This document shows positions 19,171 to 28,020 of a stretch of DNA of 64,000 nt, in pieces; position 1 is the stretch's first letter; the number at the start of each line of letters is the position of its first letter. The stretch comes from an uncultured Pseudohongiella sp. (GTDB lineage: Bacteria > Pseudomonadota > Gammaproteobacteria > Pseudomonadales > Pseudohongiellaceae), in contig OX638341.1 in the NCBI GenBank assembly GCA_951812965.1, positions 1,036,438 through 1,100,437 of the forward strand, read 5' to 3'. Both the position numbers and the translations under genes were made by a program. The notes under the pieces are model-generated. The model did no database searches, had not been told where the DNA came from, and worked only from the letters and a program-made list of their open reading frames with translations.

Positions 19171-20199
19171 ATGAACCCGGAACGAACCAAGGCAACGATC
19201 TTTGATGTCGCCCGGCAAGCCGGCGTTTCCATCAAGACCGTGTCGCGCGTTGTGAACAATGAGCCCAACGTGCGCCAGCGAACCCGGGAAAAGGTGCTGC
19301 GCTCGGTGCAGGAACTTCGTTATCAGCCCAACGCCGCGGCTCGCGAGTTGGGCGGCAAGCGTTCCCGGGTAGTCGGCCTGATCTATGAAAACGCGCAGGA
19401 GTTCAGCTATCTGAATGACCTGTTCAACGGCGCGCTTCACATTTGCGAACCCGCCGGATACACCTTGCTGTTGCGGCCGCTGACCTTGCCGGACCCCGAG
19501 ATTACCGAGCACATCAGGCAATTCGCCCTGAACGCGCGAGTGGAGGGCTTCGTGTTGCCCGCACCCCTCGGCGATCTGCCCGAGGTGACGGCCCTGCTGC
19601 GTGAAATGAAAATTCCTTTCGCGGCGATCACGCCCCGGGAATCGGCGCCGGATGAGATCAATATTCTCTGCAATGACGAAGCGGCGAGTTTTTCGCTCAC
19701 CGAGTTGTTGATCGATCAGGGCCACAGGACCATCGGATTCATCAAGGGCCATCCCGACCATGGCGCAAGCGCCAAGCGCTTTGCCGGATATCGCCAGGCG
19801 CTGAAGAAGCACAGTCTGCCTTATTCGGCTCGCCTCGTGCGGCAGGGATATTTCGATTTCGACTCGGGTCAGGCCGCCGCGGACAAACTGCTCAATCTCT
19901 CCGAGCCTCCGAGCGCCATCCTTGCAAGTAACGATGACATGGCGGCCGGAGTGATCTTTGAAGCGCGGGGGCGCGGCCTGAGCGTTCCCGGCGATCTTTC
20001 CATCGCCGGCTTCGACGACACCCGATTTTCCTCGCGCATCTGGCCGCCGCTGACCACGGTGCGGCAGCCGATTATCAAAATGGCCGAAACTGCGGCGGGC
20101 CTGCTTATCGACAAACTCAACGGCAGCGCCACGAAGGCGCCGGAAGCGCCGTTCGAGTGTGAAGTGGTCATCCGGGAATCCACGGCCTTCCTCGATTAG
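19171..20199 (+). CDS. LacI-family transcriptional regulator of the glycan regulon
   Basis: A 342-aa repressor. The N-terminal HTH is complete: ATIFDVARQAGVSIKTVSRVVNN, and the hinge helix RYQPNAAARELGGKRS inserts into the operator centre. The periplasmic-binding-protein-like effector domain spans about residues 62-340 (VVGLIYENAQEFSYLNDL, GHRTIGFIKGHPDHGASAKRFAGYRQAL, FDDTRFSSRIWPPLTTVRQP). It lies directly before a sugar porter and two glycosidases. LacI-type operators occur before the porter (20230) and the TonB receptor (28971, 28999). It probably represses both and is released by an oligosaccharide or sugar ligand; the effector cannot be read from sequence. Confidence 0.92.
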   Translation: MNPERTKATIFDVARQAGVSIKTVSRVVNNEPNVRQRTREKVLRSVQELRYQPNAAARELGGKRSRVVGLIYENAQEFSYLNDLFNGALHICEPAGYTLLLRPLTLPDPEITEHIRQFALNARVEGFVLPAPLGDLPEVTALLREMKIPFAAITPRESAPDEINILCNDEAASFSLTELLIDQGHRTIGFIKGHPDHGASAKRFAGYRQALKKHSLPYSARLVRQGYFDFDSGQAAADKLLNLSEPPSAILASNDDMAAGVIFEARGRGLSVPGDLSIAGFDDTRFSSRIWPPLTTVRQPIIKMAETAAGLLIDKLNGSATKAPEAPFECEVVIRESTAFLD

Positions 20200-20229
20200 G
20201 ACAATTTCCGGCTAACAGGCGGATTAGAA

Positions 20230-20259
20230 TTGACAACGCTGTCAGCTTGCTGGTAATAG
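20230..20259 (+). promoter_or_regulatory. Promoter with overlapping LacI-type operator
   Basis: TTGACA at 20230-20235 serves as -35, and GTAATA/TAATAG at 20253-20259 as a weaker -10 about 17-18 bp away. The imperfect palindrome TGACAACGCTGTCA (20231-20244, six of seven pairs, central CG) overlaps the -35. This shape, with a CG centre, is typical of LacI-family operators. It controls the porter-glycosidase genes starting at 20291. Confidence 0.7.
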
Positions 20260-20290
20260 AGGGAACTGAAATCGAATTCGGGATTCCTAC

Positions 20291-21868
20291 ATGATGGCAG
20301 AGCAGCCCCGGACCGCGAATGCGGGTGGTTCATACATCTGGCTGACCAGCCTGAGCGCGGCACTGGGCGGTTTCCTGATGGGTTTCGACGCCTCGGTAAT
20401 CTCCGGCGTCGTGGGATTTATCGAAGACGAGTTCAATCTGAACGAGATTCAGCTCGGCTGGGCCGTCGCCTCACTTACCTTGACTTCGACCCTGGCCATG
20501 CTCGGCGCCGGCCCCCTGAGCAATCGTTTCGGCCGCGTCGGCGTACTTCGGGCGGCCGCGATGCTGTTCTTCGTTTCGGCGATCGGTTGCGCGTTCGCCC
20601 CGGGCTACTTTTTTCTGGTCGCCGCGCGCATGCTCGGTGGATTCGCCGTCGGCGCGGCGTTGATCGTGGCGCCCATGTACATCGCAGAAGTCGCCCCGGC
20701 CGCGATTCGCGGGCGGCTGGTCTCCCTGAACCAGCTCAATATCGTGATCGGTATCTCGGCCGCGTTTTTCAGCAACTATCTGTTGTTGCAATTGTCTCAG
20801 GCGGAAAATCCCCTGATCGCGCCGGAATCGCTTTGGCGCTGGATGCTTGGCGTGGAAGCATTGCCGGCGGTGCTCTATCTGTTTGCGCTGCAATGGGTGC
20901 CGGAAAGCCCGCGCTGGCTGCAGTTGCGGGGCGGAAGCGACGATGCGCTGAACATTCTCGTCCGGATCAACGGCAGCGAAGCCGGCAAGCGGGAACATGA
21001 AGCGATTCAGGCGAGCCTGGCCGCGGAAGAATCCGGCGCGCCGGCGGGCTTCGCCGAGTTGCTGCGTCCGCATCTTCGCCTCGTGCTGCTCATCGCGCTG
21101 ACGATCGGCATCGTGCAACAGGCCACTGGCATCAATGCTGTGTTTTTCTATGCGCCGATGATTTTCGAGCAAAGCGGAATCGGTAACGACGCTGCTTTTC
21201 TGCAGGCCGTACTCGTGGGACTGGTCAATCTGCTGTTCACGATCGTGGCGATCCTTTTTATCGACCGGCTCGGACGAAAACCACTGTTGTTCGCCGGCCT
21301 GGCCGGTATCGCTTTCTTCATGTTGTTGCTGTCCTGGACTTTCAACCAGGCCACATACGAGTTGAGCGAAGAGTCGGTCGCCGCGGTAGCGGACGCGGAT
21401 TCCCGCACCGCGCTGGAACCGCTCGCGGGGCGGCAGTTCGACAGCGAGAACGCCTTGCGGGCCGCGCTTGCCGGGGCGGGCATCGGCGATGCTGGCGGTC
21501 TCGAGTCTGATCTCGTCGCCCAGGCGATCGAGGTCAATACGACGATGGTGCTGACTGGAATTCTCGGTTTCGTCGCCTGTTTCGCATTTTCGGTGGGGCC
21601 CATCATGTGGGTGTTGTTCGCCGAACTCTTTCCCAACTATGTCAGGGCCGCGGCGATCTCGTTCGTCGGCCTGGTGAATTCCAGCATCAGTTTCCTGGTG
21701 CAGATGCTCTTCCCCTGGGAGCTGGCCGCGCTCGGCAGCAGTCTGACCTTTCTCGTCTATGGAATCGTGGCCGTTGCCGGTCTTGCCATGCTGATCCGGA
21801 TCATGCCCGAGACGCGGGGCAAGTCGCTGGAGGAACTGGAACAGGAACTGGCGTCGAGGAGCGGGTAA
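20291..21868 (+). CDS. MFS sugar porter (sugar:H+ symporter family)
   Basis: A 525-aa, 12-span transporter of the XylE/GalP/GLUT class. Sugar-porter signatures are all present: NRFGRVGVLRAA in loop 2-3, VPESPRWLQL after span 6, QQATGINAVFFYAP in span 7, DRLGRKPLLFAG in loop 8-9, and PETRGKSLEELEQEL at the C-terminus. An unusual loop of about 65 residues, acidic and Ala-rich (residues about 355-415, EESVAAVADADSRTALEPLAG), lies between spans 9 and 10. It is the first gene of the LacI-controlled operon and overlaps the next start (TAATG). Likely imports a mono- or disaccharide released by the adjacent glycosidases. Confidence 0.92.
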   Translation: MMAEQPRTANAGGSYIWLTSLSAALGGFLMGFDASVISGVVGFIEDEFNLNEIQLGWAVASLTLTSTLAMLGAGPLSNRFGRVGVLRAAAMLFFVSAIGCAFAPGYFFLVAARMLGGFAVGAALIVAPMYIAEVAPAAIRGRLVSLNQLNIVIGISAAFFSNYLLLQLSQAENPLIAPESLWRWMLGVEALPAVLYLFALQWVPESPRWLQLRGGSDDALNILVRINGSEAGKREHEAIQASLAAEESGAPAGFAELLRPHLRLVLLIALTIGIVQQATGINAVFFYAPMIFEQSGIGNDAAFLQAVLVGLVNLLFTIVAILFIDRLGRKPLLFAGLAGIAFFMLLLSWTFNQATYELSEESVAAVADADSRTALEPLAGRQFDSENALRAALAGAGIGDAGGLESDLVAQAIEVNTTMVLTGILGFVACFAFSVGPIMWVLFAELFPNYVRAAAISFVGLVNSSISFLVQMLFPWELAALGSSLTFLVYGIVAVAGLAMLIRIMPETRGKSLEELEQELASRSG

Positions 21869-23160
21869 TGAACAATATGCGAACAAAATTGACGGGGCTG
21901 GTCTGCACTGTTGCCCTGAGCGCAGGGGCGGCGGCCCAGGACGGTCCCGTTCCGGTTGAAATTCGCGGCGAACCGGGCAACTTCATGCTTTATCGCGGAG
22001 GCGAGCCCTACCACATCAGGGGCGCCGGCGCCGAGACTCTCGGCGATCTCGAATCGCTGGCCGCGAACGGCGCCAACTCGGTGCGCACCTGGCGGCCGGG
22101 CGACGGCAGCGTGCTCGATATTGCACATGAGCTTGGGCTGACTGTAGCGCTTTGCATCGAAATCACCCGCGAGCGGCACGGCTTCGATTACGACGACGAA
22201 GAAGCCGTAGCGCGGCAATTCGAGGAAGCGCGGGAAACCGTGCTGCGTTACCGCGATCATCCGGCCCTGCTCGCCTGGATCATCGGCAACGAAATGAACC
22301 TTGAGTACGAAAATCCGCGCGTGTACGACGCCATCAACGACATCTCGCGCATGATTCACGAACTCGACCCGAACCATCCCACCACCTCGACCACCGCCGG
22401 CATGGGCGCGGATCTCGCGCGGGTGATTCAACAACGGGCGCCGGATCTGGATTTTCTGAGCGTTCAGGTCTATGGCGAGGTGTTCAATCTGCCGGAAATG
22501 CTGGCGGAAGTCGATCCGGAAATGCCGCTGATGATCACCGAGTGGGGCACCATCGGCCATTGGGAAGTGCCCCTGACCGAATGGGACGCGCCCATCGAAC
22601 TGAACAGCTCGGCCAAGGCGGACGTCTACCGCCGCGCTTACGAGGAAATGCTCGCGCCGATGCAAGGCCGGCTAATCGGCAATTACACGTTCCTGTGGGG
22701 TCAGAAACAGGAACGCACTCCAACCTGGTACGGCGTTTTCTCCGCCGACGGGCGAAGCACCGAAGCGGTGGACGTATTGCATCGAATCTGGTCCGGCCAA
22801 CGGCCGGACAACCGCGCCCCGCTGATCGCGGAAATGCGGCTCGACGGCATGCGGGCGGATGAAAGCGTGCGGCTGCGGGCAGGGGAAGATTATGTGGCGA
22901 CAGCCAGCGCCGAAGACCTCGACGGCGACAGCCTTGTCTTCGACTGGCGCGTGTTGGAAGAAAGCACCGCGACCCAGACCGGCGGCGACCGCGAAGAAGT
23001 ACCGCTGGAACTCAATGGCCTGATCGCCGATTCAGGGCTGCCGGAAGTCAGCTTGCGGGCGCCGTCCCGTCCCGGCGCCTACCGCCTTTTTGTTTATGCC
23101 GGTGACGGCCAGGGCCATGTCGCCCACGCAAACATTCCTTTCTTTGTAGATGAATCTTGA
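21868..23160 (+). CDS. Secreted TIM-barrel glycoside hydrolase (GH2/GH5-like)
   Basis: A 430-aa protein with a signal peptide (residues 1-23, hydrophobic TGLVCTVALSAGAAAQ). The catalytic domain shows the clan-A pattern: the acid/base in AWIIGNEMNLEYENP at about residue 143, and the nucleophile Glu in PLMITEWGTIGHWEVP at about 222. GAGAETLGDLESLAANGANSVRTWRP is the first barrel strand and helix typical of GH2-type barrels. A C-terminal Ig-like segment follows (about 315-430, DLDGDSLVFDWRVLEES). It probably cleaves beta-linked glucan or a related glycan in the periplasm or outside. ATG 21868 overlaps the porter stop. Confidence 0.8.
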   Translation: MNNMRTKLTGLVCTVALSAGAAAQDGPVPVEIRGEPGNFMLYRGGEPYHIRGAGAETLGDLESLAANGANSVRTWRPGDGSVLDIAHELGLTVALCIEITRERHGFDYDDEEAVARQFEEARETVLRYRDHPALLAWIIGNEMNLEYENPRVYDAINDISRMIHELDPNHPTTSTTAGMGADLARVIQQRAPDLDFLSVQVYGEVFNLPEMLAEVDPEMPLMITEWGTIGHWEVPLTEWDAPIELNSSAKADVYRRAYEEMLAPMQGRLIGNYTFLWGQKQERTPTWYGVFSADGRSTEAVDVLHRIWSGQRPDNRAPLIAEMRLDGMRADESVRLRAGEDYVATASAEDLDGDSLVFDWRVLEESTATQTGGDREEVPLELNGLIADSGLPEVSLRAPSRPGAYRLFVYAGDGQGHVAHANIPFFVDES

Positions 23161-23180
23161 ATGGTTCGGAGAATATCTTG

Positions 23181-25064
23181 ATGTCGGATAAGGATCAGGA
23201 AGGGATTCTTACTGCCTGGCTGGAGCGCATGACGCTGCGCCAGAAGATCGGCCAGATGACGATGGCCGAACGGCTTTCCATCACGCCCGAAGACGTGAAA
23301 AATCACGCGCTCGGCGCGGTGCTGTGCGGCGGCGGCTCCCACCCGGGGAACAACGAACCGGAAGACTGGGTCGCCATGAACGATGCCTTCTGGCAGGCGG
23401 CAGTGGGAGACGGGGACAGCCCCGGCATTCCCATATTGGTCGGCGTGGACGCCGTGCACGGCCACGGAAATCTCAAGGGCGCCACGGTCTTCCCGCACAA
23501 CATCGGCCTCGGCGCCGCGGGCGACCCCGAACTGGTCGCCGAAATCGCCCGCGCCACGGCCAGGGAAATCCTCGCCAGCGGACTGGAATGGAATTTCGCC
23601 CCGGCGCTGTCGGTGGTGCAAAACTGCAAATGGGGCCGCAGCTACGAAAGTTTCGGCAGCGACCCCGAACTCGCCGGCAGGCTCGGCGCCAGCTACGTGA
23701 AGGCCCTGCAGGCGGAAGGCGTCATCGCCTGCGTCAAGCATTGGGTTGGCGACGGCGGCACCTGGCAGGGGATGGATCAAGGCGAGACCACATTGTCCTG
23801 GAAAGATCTCGAAGCGACCCATATCGCGCCGTACTACCCGTCGTTACGGGAAGGCGTGATGACGGTCATGGTGTCCTTCAATAGCTGGAACGGCGACAAG
23901 TGCCACGGCCACCGTTTCCTGGTTACCGAATTGCTCAAGGAAAAACTCGGATTCGGGGGCATCGTGCTTTCCGACTGGGATGGCATCAATTACCTCGACA
24001 AGGATTACGGGGTGGCGATCCGCAAATCGGTCAACGCCGGACTTGACATGTTCATGATTCCCGAACGCTGGCGGGAGTTCATCGACAAGCTGGAGCAACA
24101 GGTGCTGGATGGACATGTCGATGTCTCGCGAGTCGACGATGCCGTGCGCCGCATCTTGCGGACCAAGTTGCGCTATGGATTGTTCGATATGCCGCGTCCG
24201 ACCCAGCGGCCCGGCATCGCCAATGCCGGCTTCGGCTGCTCCGATCACCGGGAACTGGCGCGCAGGGCCGCCCGGCAATCCCAGGTGCTATTGAAGAACG
24301 AGCAGGAAGCGCTGCCGCTAAAGCAAGGGCAGCGGATACTCGTGGCCGGCAAGAATGCGCACAACCTGGGTCATCAATGCGGCGGCTGGACCGTGAGCTG
24401 GCAAGGCGAGAAAGGCAATGACACCATAACCGGAGAAACGATCTGGGAGGGAATCCAGGCGCTGACGTCCAATGCGATGCTCAGCAAAGGTCTTGACGGC
24501 AGTGACGCCGACCCGGAACAGCACGATATCGCCGTTGTCGTCGTCGGCGAGACGCCCTATGCCGAGGGTCATGGCGATATCCGGCCGGGCGATCATCTCT
24601 TCGTCGAAGCCGGGTCCATGATCGACGGTACGATGAACCCGCTTGACGCCTATGCCAAGACTCTGGTACTCGCCCAGGTTCATCCTGAGGATCTGGCCTG
24701 CATCCGGCGCATCGCCGCCAGGGGAATACCGGTGGTAACCGTACTGATCTCGGGCCGGCCATTGATCGTGAACGAGGAACTTGACGCTTCCTCGGCCTTC
24801 GTAGCGAGTTGGCTGCCTGGCGCGGAAGGTCGCGGCGTGGCCGAAATGCTGCTGGGAATTTACCAGTTCAGCGGCCGCTTGCCGACTCCCTGGCCGGGAC
24901 CGAAGCTCAGTGACGGACTACTTACGAAAGCCGGCGCGGTATTTCCCGCCGGTCATGGCCTGCAATTGAATTCGAAGCAGCCAGGCTGCGGCAAAGACGC
25001 CGTTCACAAGGACTCGGGAAAGATTGAAAATGTCGTCCGACAGCCACATACTGGCATTCTGTAA
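23181..25064 (+). CDS. GH3 beta-glucosidase-type glycoside hydrolase
   Basis: A 627-aa family-3 enzyme. ATG 23181 follows GGAG by 9 bp; a TTG at 23157 overlaps the previous stop. The N-terminal barrel has PILVGVDAVHGHGNLKGATVFPHNIGLGA, CVKHWVGDGG and the nucleophile Asp in GGIVLSDWDGINYLD at about residue 267. The second domain is seen in RILVAGKNAHNLGHQCGGWTVSWQG and in VVVVGETPYAEGHGD, which carries the usual acid/base-loop region. No signal peptide is visible, so it probably acts in the cytoplasm on imported oligosaccharides, unlike the secreted enzyme before it. Hydrolysis of beta-glucosides is the likeliest activity. Confidence 0.9.
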   Translation: MSDKDQEGILTAWLERMTLRQKIGQMTMAERLSITPEDVKNHALGAVLCGGGSHPGNNEPEDWVAMNDAFWQAAVGDGDSPGIPILVGVDAVHGHGNLKGATVFPHNIGLGAAGDPELVAEIARATAREILASGLEWNFAPALSVVQNCKWGRSYESFGSDPELAGRLGASYVKALQAEGVIACVKHWVGDGGTWQGMDQGETTLSWKDLEATHIAPYYPSLREGVMTVMVSFNSWNGDKCHGHRFLVTELLKEKLGFGGIVLSDWDGINYLDKDYGVAIRKSVNAGLDMFMIPERWREFIDKLEQQVLDGHVDVSRVDDAVRRILRTKLRYGLFDMPRPTQRPGIANAGFGCSDHRELARRAARQSQVLLKNEQEALPLKQGQRILVAGKNAHNLGHQCGGWTVSWQGEKGNDTITGETIWEGIQALTSNAMLSKGLDGSDADPEQHDIAVVVVGETPYAEGHGDIRPGDHLFVEAGSMIDGTMNPLDAYAKTLVLAQVHPEDLACIRRIAARGIPVVTVLISGRPLIVNEELDASSAFVASWLPGAEGRGVAEMLLGIYQFSGRLPTPWPGPKLSDGLLTKAGAVFPAGHGLQLNSKQPGCGKDAVHKDSGKIENVVRQPHTGIL

Positions 25065-25144
25065 TCGAGCTTCGTGACCGATTTCAGGTTCGGGGTTCGG
25101 GCCGACGAGCTTGCCCGGAAACCGGGTACGACAAGACAGGGGGG

Positions 25145-25786
25145 ATGGCGCGCGCAGCTTCAGCCGGTGGCATGAGTACCAGCATCTATTCTTTTCTGCT
25201 TCTGCGCTCGCTATATCAACCGCTGGCGGCCTTCGGCGAATTGTCCCGCGGCGATCCCGCCCCGCTCGCCATATTTTTTCGCTATTCCTTGTGGCTGCTA
25301 CTGCTGCCGCCGATTTTCGCCCTCATCGGCGGCGCCAATTTCGGCTGGCGGCTTGGAGCCGAGCAGCCGCTTGTGCTGCCGATGGCCGAACTCTGGCTGA
25401 TCAGCGCGGGCTATTTCATGATATTGGCGTTCGGTCTGGTCAGCACGGCGCTGATCAGCAGATGGATGGCGGTCACCTATGCCGCCAATGCTTCTCTCGG
25501 CCGTCATCTGGCGTTGGTTACGATTGTCGGCGAACCCCTGGCGGTGGCCAGCGTCGCGCACCTGTTTCCCGATGTGCTGGTGCAGGTGCTGGTGCTCATT
25601 CCCACCATGATCTGGAGTATGAGCCTGCTCTACAGAGGGCTGCCGGTGGTGCTGGAAACTCCGCCGGAGCGGGGCATGCTGATGGCTTCGTCGCTGGTGG
25701 CTTGGCTGCTGGTGGCAGCGGTGAGCCTGCTCGGTTTAAGCATGGGCCTATGGGTCATGGGGATAGGGCCATTGCTGGGTGTTTGA
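25145..25786 (+). CDS. Yip1-family membrane protein
   Basis: A 213-aa protein with about five hydrophobic segments (residues about 40-60, 80-100, 120-140, 145-165, 185-210). The arrangement resembles bacterial Yip1-domain proteins: YSFLLLRSLYQPLAAFGELSRGDPAPLAIFFRYSLWLLLLPP, then a long hydrophobic C-terminus. ATG 25172 is an alternative start nine codons in. The role of bacterial Yip1 proteins is unknown. The stop lies 31 bp before ccoN, so it could be read into the cbb3 operon. No catalytic residues are apparent. Confidence 0.65.
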   Translation: MARAASAGGMSTSIYSFLLLRSLYQPLAAFGELSRGDPAPLAIFFRYSLWLLLLPPIFALIGGANFGWRLGAEQPLVLPMAELWLISAGYFMILAFGLVSTALISRWMAVTYAANASLGRHLALVTIVGEPLAVASVAHLFPDVLVQVLVLIPTMIWSMSLLYRGLPVVLETPPERGMLMASSLVAWLLVAAVSLLGLSMGLWVMGIGPLLGV

Positions 25787-25817
25787 ACCGCGCGGCGCGC
25801 AAAGGGGAAACGGAACA

Positions 25818-27257
25818 ATGGAAGCGGTGAGCAACAAGGTCTATCACGACACCGTAGTCATCCGCCTGATCCAGTTCTCTGTGATCTGGGCGCTGTTGGC
25901 GATGCTCGGCGGTGTCTGGCTGGCTGCCGAACTGATCTGGCCCGGCCTCGATTTCGGCCAGTACTGGCTCTCATTTGGCCGTCTGCGTCCCTTGCACACC
26001 AATGGGGTCATCTTCGGCTTCGGCGTCTCGGCGCTGATGGCTACGGCTTTCTACAGCGTGCAACGCACCTCCCATGTGCCGCTGTTTTTGCCGCGTCTGG
26101 CCTGGTTCTGTTGCTATGCCTGGCAATTGGTCGTTTTGCTCGGTGGCCTGTCTCTGCTCGCGGGCTACAACACCTCCAAGGAATACGCCGAACTCGAATG
26201 GCCTTTCGATATCGCTATCGCCATTGTCTGGGTGTGTTTCGGCGTGGTCTTTTTCGGCACCATCGCCATGCGCCGGATTCGACCGATCTATATCTCCAAC
26301 TGGTTCTACGGCGCGCTGATCATCGTCATCGCCATGTTGCACATCGTCAACAGTCTGGCGCTGCCGGTGGGCCTGATCCAGTCTTATTCGCTATTCGCCG
26401 GAGCTCAGGACGCCATGGTGCAATGGTGGTACGGCCACAACGCGGTCGGATTTCTGCTCACCGGCGGTTTTCTCGGCATGCTGTACTACTTCCTGCCCAA
26501 GCACGCCGGCCGTCCCATCTGGAGTTATCGGCTGTCGGTGTTGGCGTTCTGGGCCTTTGTCTACAGCTATATCTGGGCCGGGCCGCACCATCTGCATTAC
26601 AACTCGGTGCCGGAATGGGTGCAGTCCCTGGGCATGGTGATGAGCGTGGTTCTGCTGGCGCCGTCCTGGGCGACCATGGTTAACGGCATCATGACTGTCA
26701 GCACCGCGTGGGAAAAACTGCGTACGGATCCGGCGCTGAAATTTATCGTGTTGTCGCTCGCCTTCTATGGCCTGGCGACCTTCGAAGGGCCGATGATGTC
26801 GATTCGCAGCGTCAACGTGGTCAGCCATTTCACCGACTGGACCATCGGTCATGTCCATTCCGGCGCTCTGGGCTGGAACGCTATGATCACCTACGGCACT
26901 TTCTATTTCATGGCGCCGCGGCTGGTCGGCAGGGAGCTGTATAGCTCCCGCCTGGCCAATCTGCATTTCTGGCTGGCGCTGGCGGGCACCATGCTCTACA
27001 TCGTCGCGATGTGGGCGGCAGGGGTTTCCCAGGGACTGCTCTGGCTCAGCGTCGACGACATCGGTGAACTGAGCTTCGACTTCAAGGACATCATGGCAAG
27101 CATGGTTCCCTATTACATTCTGCGGCTCGTTGCCGGATTGATCTTTCTCGCCGGTACTTTTCTGATGGCCTACAACCTGTACATGACGGTTCGGGGCCGG
27201 CCGGCCCTGCGTGCGGTCCCGCCGGCGGTAGCCCCCGCCTTCGGAGTAAGCCGATGA
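25818..27257 (+). CDS. ccoN: cbb3-type cytochrome c oxidase subunit I
   Basis: A 479-aa, roughly 12-span catalytic subunit that reduces oxygen with high affinity at a heme b3-CuB centre. Metal-ligand His regions are recognisable in RPLHTNGVIFGFG, WWYGHNAVGFLLTGG, WAGPHHLHYNSVPEW and DWTIGHVHSGALGWNAM. The Tyr that crosslinks to a CuB His in this family would lie in YSYIWAGPHH. ATG 25818 is the family start. ccoO follows with a 4-bp ATGA overlap. No FNR box was recognised upstream. Confidence 0.96.
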   Translation: MEAVSNKVYHDTVVIRLIQFSVIWALLAMLGGVWLAAELIWPGLDFGQYWLSFGRLRPLHTNGVIFGFGVSALMATAFYSVQRTSHVPLFLPRLAWFCCYAWQLVVLLGGLSLLAGYNTSKEYAELEWPFDIAIAIVWVCFGVVFFGTIAMRRIRPIYISNWFYGALIIVIAMLHIVNSLALPVGLIQSYSLFAGAQDAMVQWWYGHNAVGFLLTGGFLGMLYYFLPKHAGRPIWSYRLSVLAFWAFVYSYIWAGPHHLHYNSVPEWVQSLGMVMSVVLLAPSWATMVNGIMTVSTAWEKLRTDPALKFIVLSLAFYGLATFEGPMMSIRSVNVVSHFTDWTIGHVHSGALGWNAMITYGTFYFMAPRLVGRELYSSRLANLHFWLALAGTMLYIVAMWAAGVSQGLLWLSVDDIGELSFDFKDIMASMVPYYILRLVAGLIFLAGTFLMAYNLYMTVRGRPALRAVPPAVAPAFGVSR

Positions 27258-27880
27258 ACGGTATGTGGCTGCATCGCAAGATCGAGGAAAACACCGGACT
27301 GCTCATTTTCGGCATCCTGTTCGTTTCCGCCATCGGCGGGCTGGTGCAACTGCTGCCGATACTGGAACAGGAAAGCCTCGAAACGGCGGCGGGGAACACC
27401 CGGCCCTACAGCGCCATTGAACTGACCGGCAGGGACATCTATATCCGCGAAGGTTGCAGCGTATGCCATTCGCAGCAGATCCGCCCCCTGATCGCCGAAG
27501 TCGAACGCTATGGACCTTATTCCCGGGCCGGAGAATTCGTCTACGACAGGCCGTTCCTGTGGGGCTCGAAGCGCACTGGACCCGATCTGCATCGCATTGG
27601 CGGCAAGTATTCCGACGACTGGCATCGCATCCATCTGCTCGACCCCCGAGCGGTCGTGCCGGGAAGCATCATGCCGGCATATCCCTGGCTCGTGCGGCGC
27701 GAGGCATCCGCTAGCGGCGACATAACAGCCAAGATGGCCGGGTTGCGCCGGCTCGGCCACCCTTATACCGACGCGGAAATCGCGGGTGCCGAGGCGGATT
27801 TGGAAGGCCTGCTGGAAATCGATGCATTGATCGCCTACCTGCAATCGTTGGGAACGGGATTTACGGAGGAAGGACCATGA
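27254..27880 (+). CDS. ccoO: cbb3-type cytochrome c oxidase subunit II
   Basis: A 208-aa membrane-anchored monoheme cytochrome c that passes electrons to CcoN. One N-terminal membrane helix (about 14-33, LLIFGILFVSAIGGLVQLLP) is followed by the heme motif GCSVCHSQQIRPL at about residue 68. The axial Met lies in GSIMPAYPWL at about 140. WGSKRTGPDLHRIGGKYSDDWHRIHL is strongly conserved in the family. Start overlaps the ccoN stop and its stop overlaps the ccoQ start, giving a tightly coupled operon. Confidence 0.96.
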   Translation: MNGMWLHRKIEENTGLLIFGILFVSAIGGLVQLLPILEQESLETAAGNTRPYSAIELTGRDIYIREGCSVCHSQQIRPLIAEVERYGPYSRAGEFVYDRPFLWGSKRTGPDLHRIGGKYSDDWHRIHLLDPRAVVPGSIMPAYPWLVRREASASGDITAKMAGLRRLGHPYTDAEIAGAEADLEGLLEIDALIAYLQSLGTGFTEEGP

Positions 27881-28020
27881 CGACGTTCATTTTCCTTGGC
27901 GACATGTTCGTCATGGCGTTTATGGCGGGAATTGCCGCGTGGATTCTCTATCCCGGCAATTCGAAAACCCTCGACGAAGTCGCGCGCATTCCGCTGGAAG
28001 ACGAGGAAGATCATGGCTGA
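27877..28020 (+). CDS. ccoQ: cbb3-type oxidase small subunit
   Basis: A 47-aa protein. ATG 27877 overlaps the ccoO stop. A single membrane helix (residues about 9-25, DMFVMAFMAGIAAWILY) is followed by TLDEVARIPLEDEED, which resembles the conserved tail of CcoQ that ends in an acidic patch. CcoQ stabilises the oxidase complex. It overlaps the ccoP start by 8 bp. Identity rests on size, topology and position in ccoNOQP. Confidence 0.85.
   Translation: MTTFIFLGDMFVMAFMAGIAAWILYPGNSKTLDEVARIPLEDEEDHG

Noticed and set aside
27896..28012. Longer N-terminus for ccoP
   Set aside because: The extension overlaps ccoQ out of frame and is Arg/Trp-rich; the CcoP family starts at ATG 28013.
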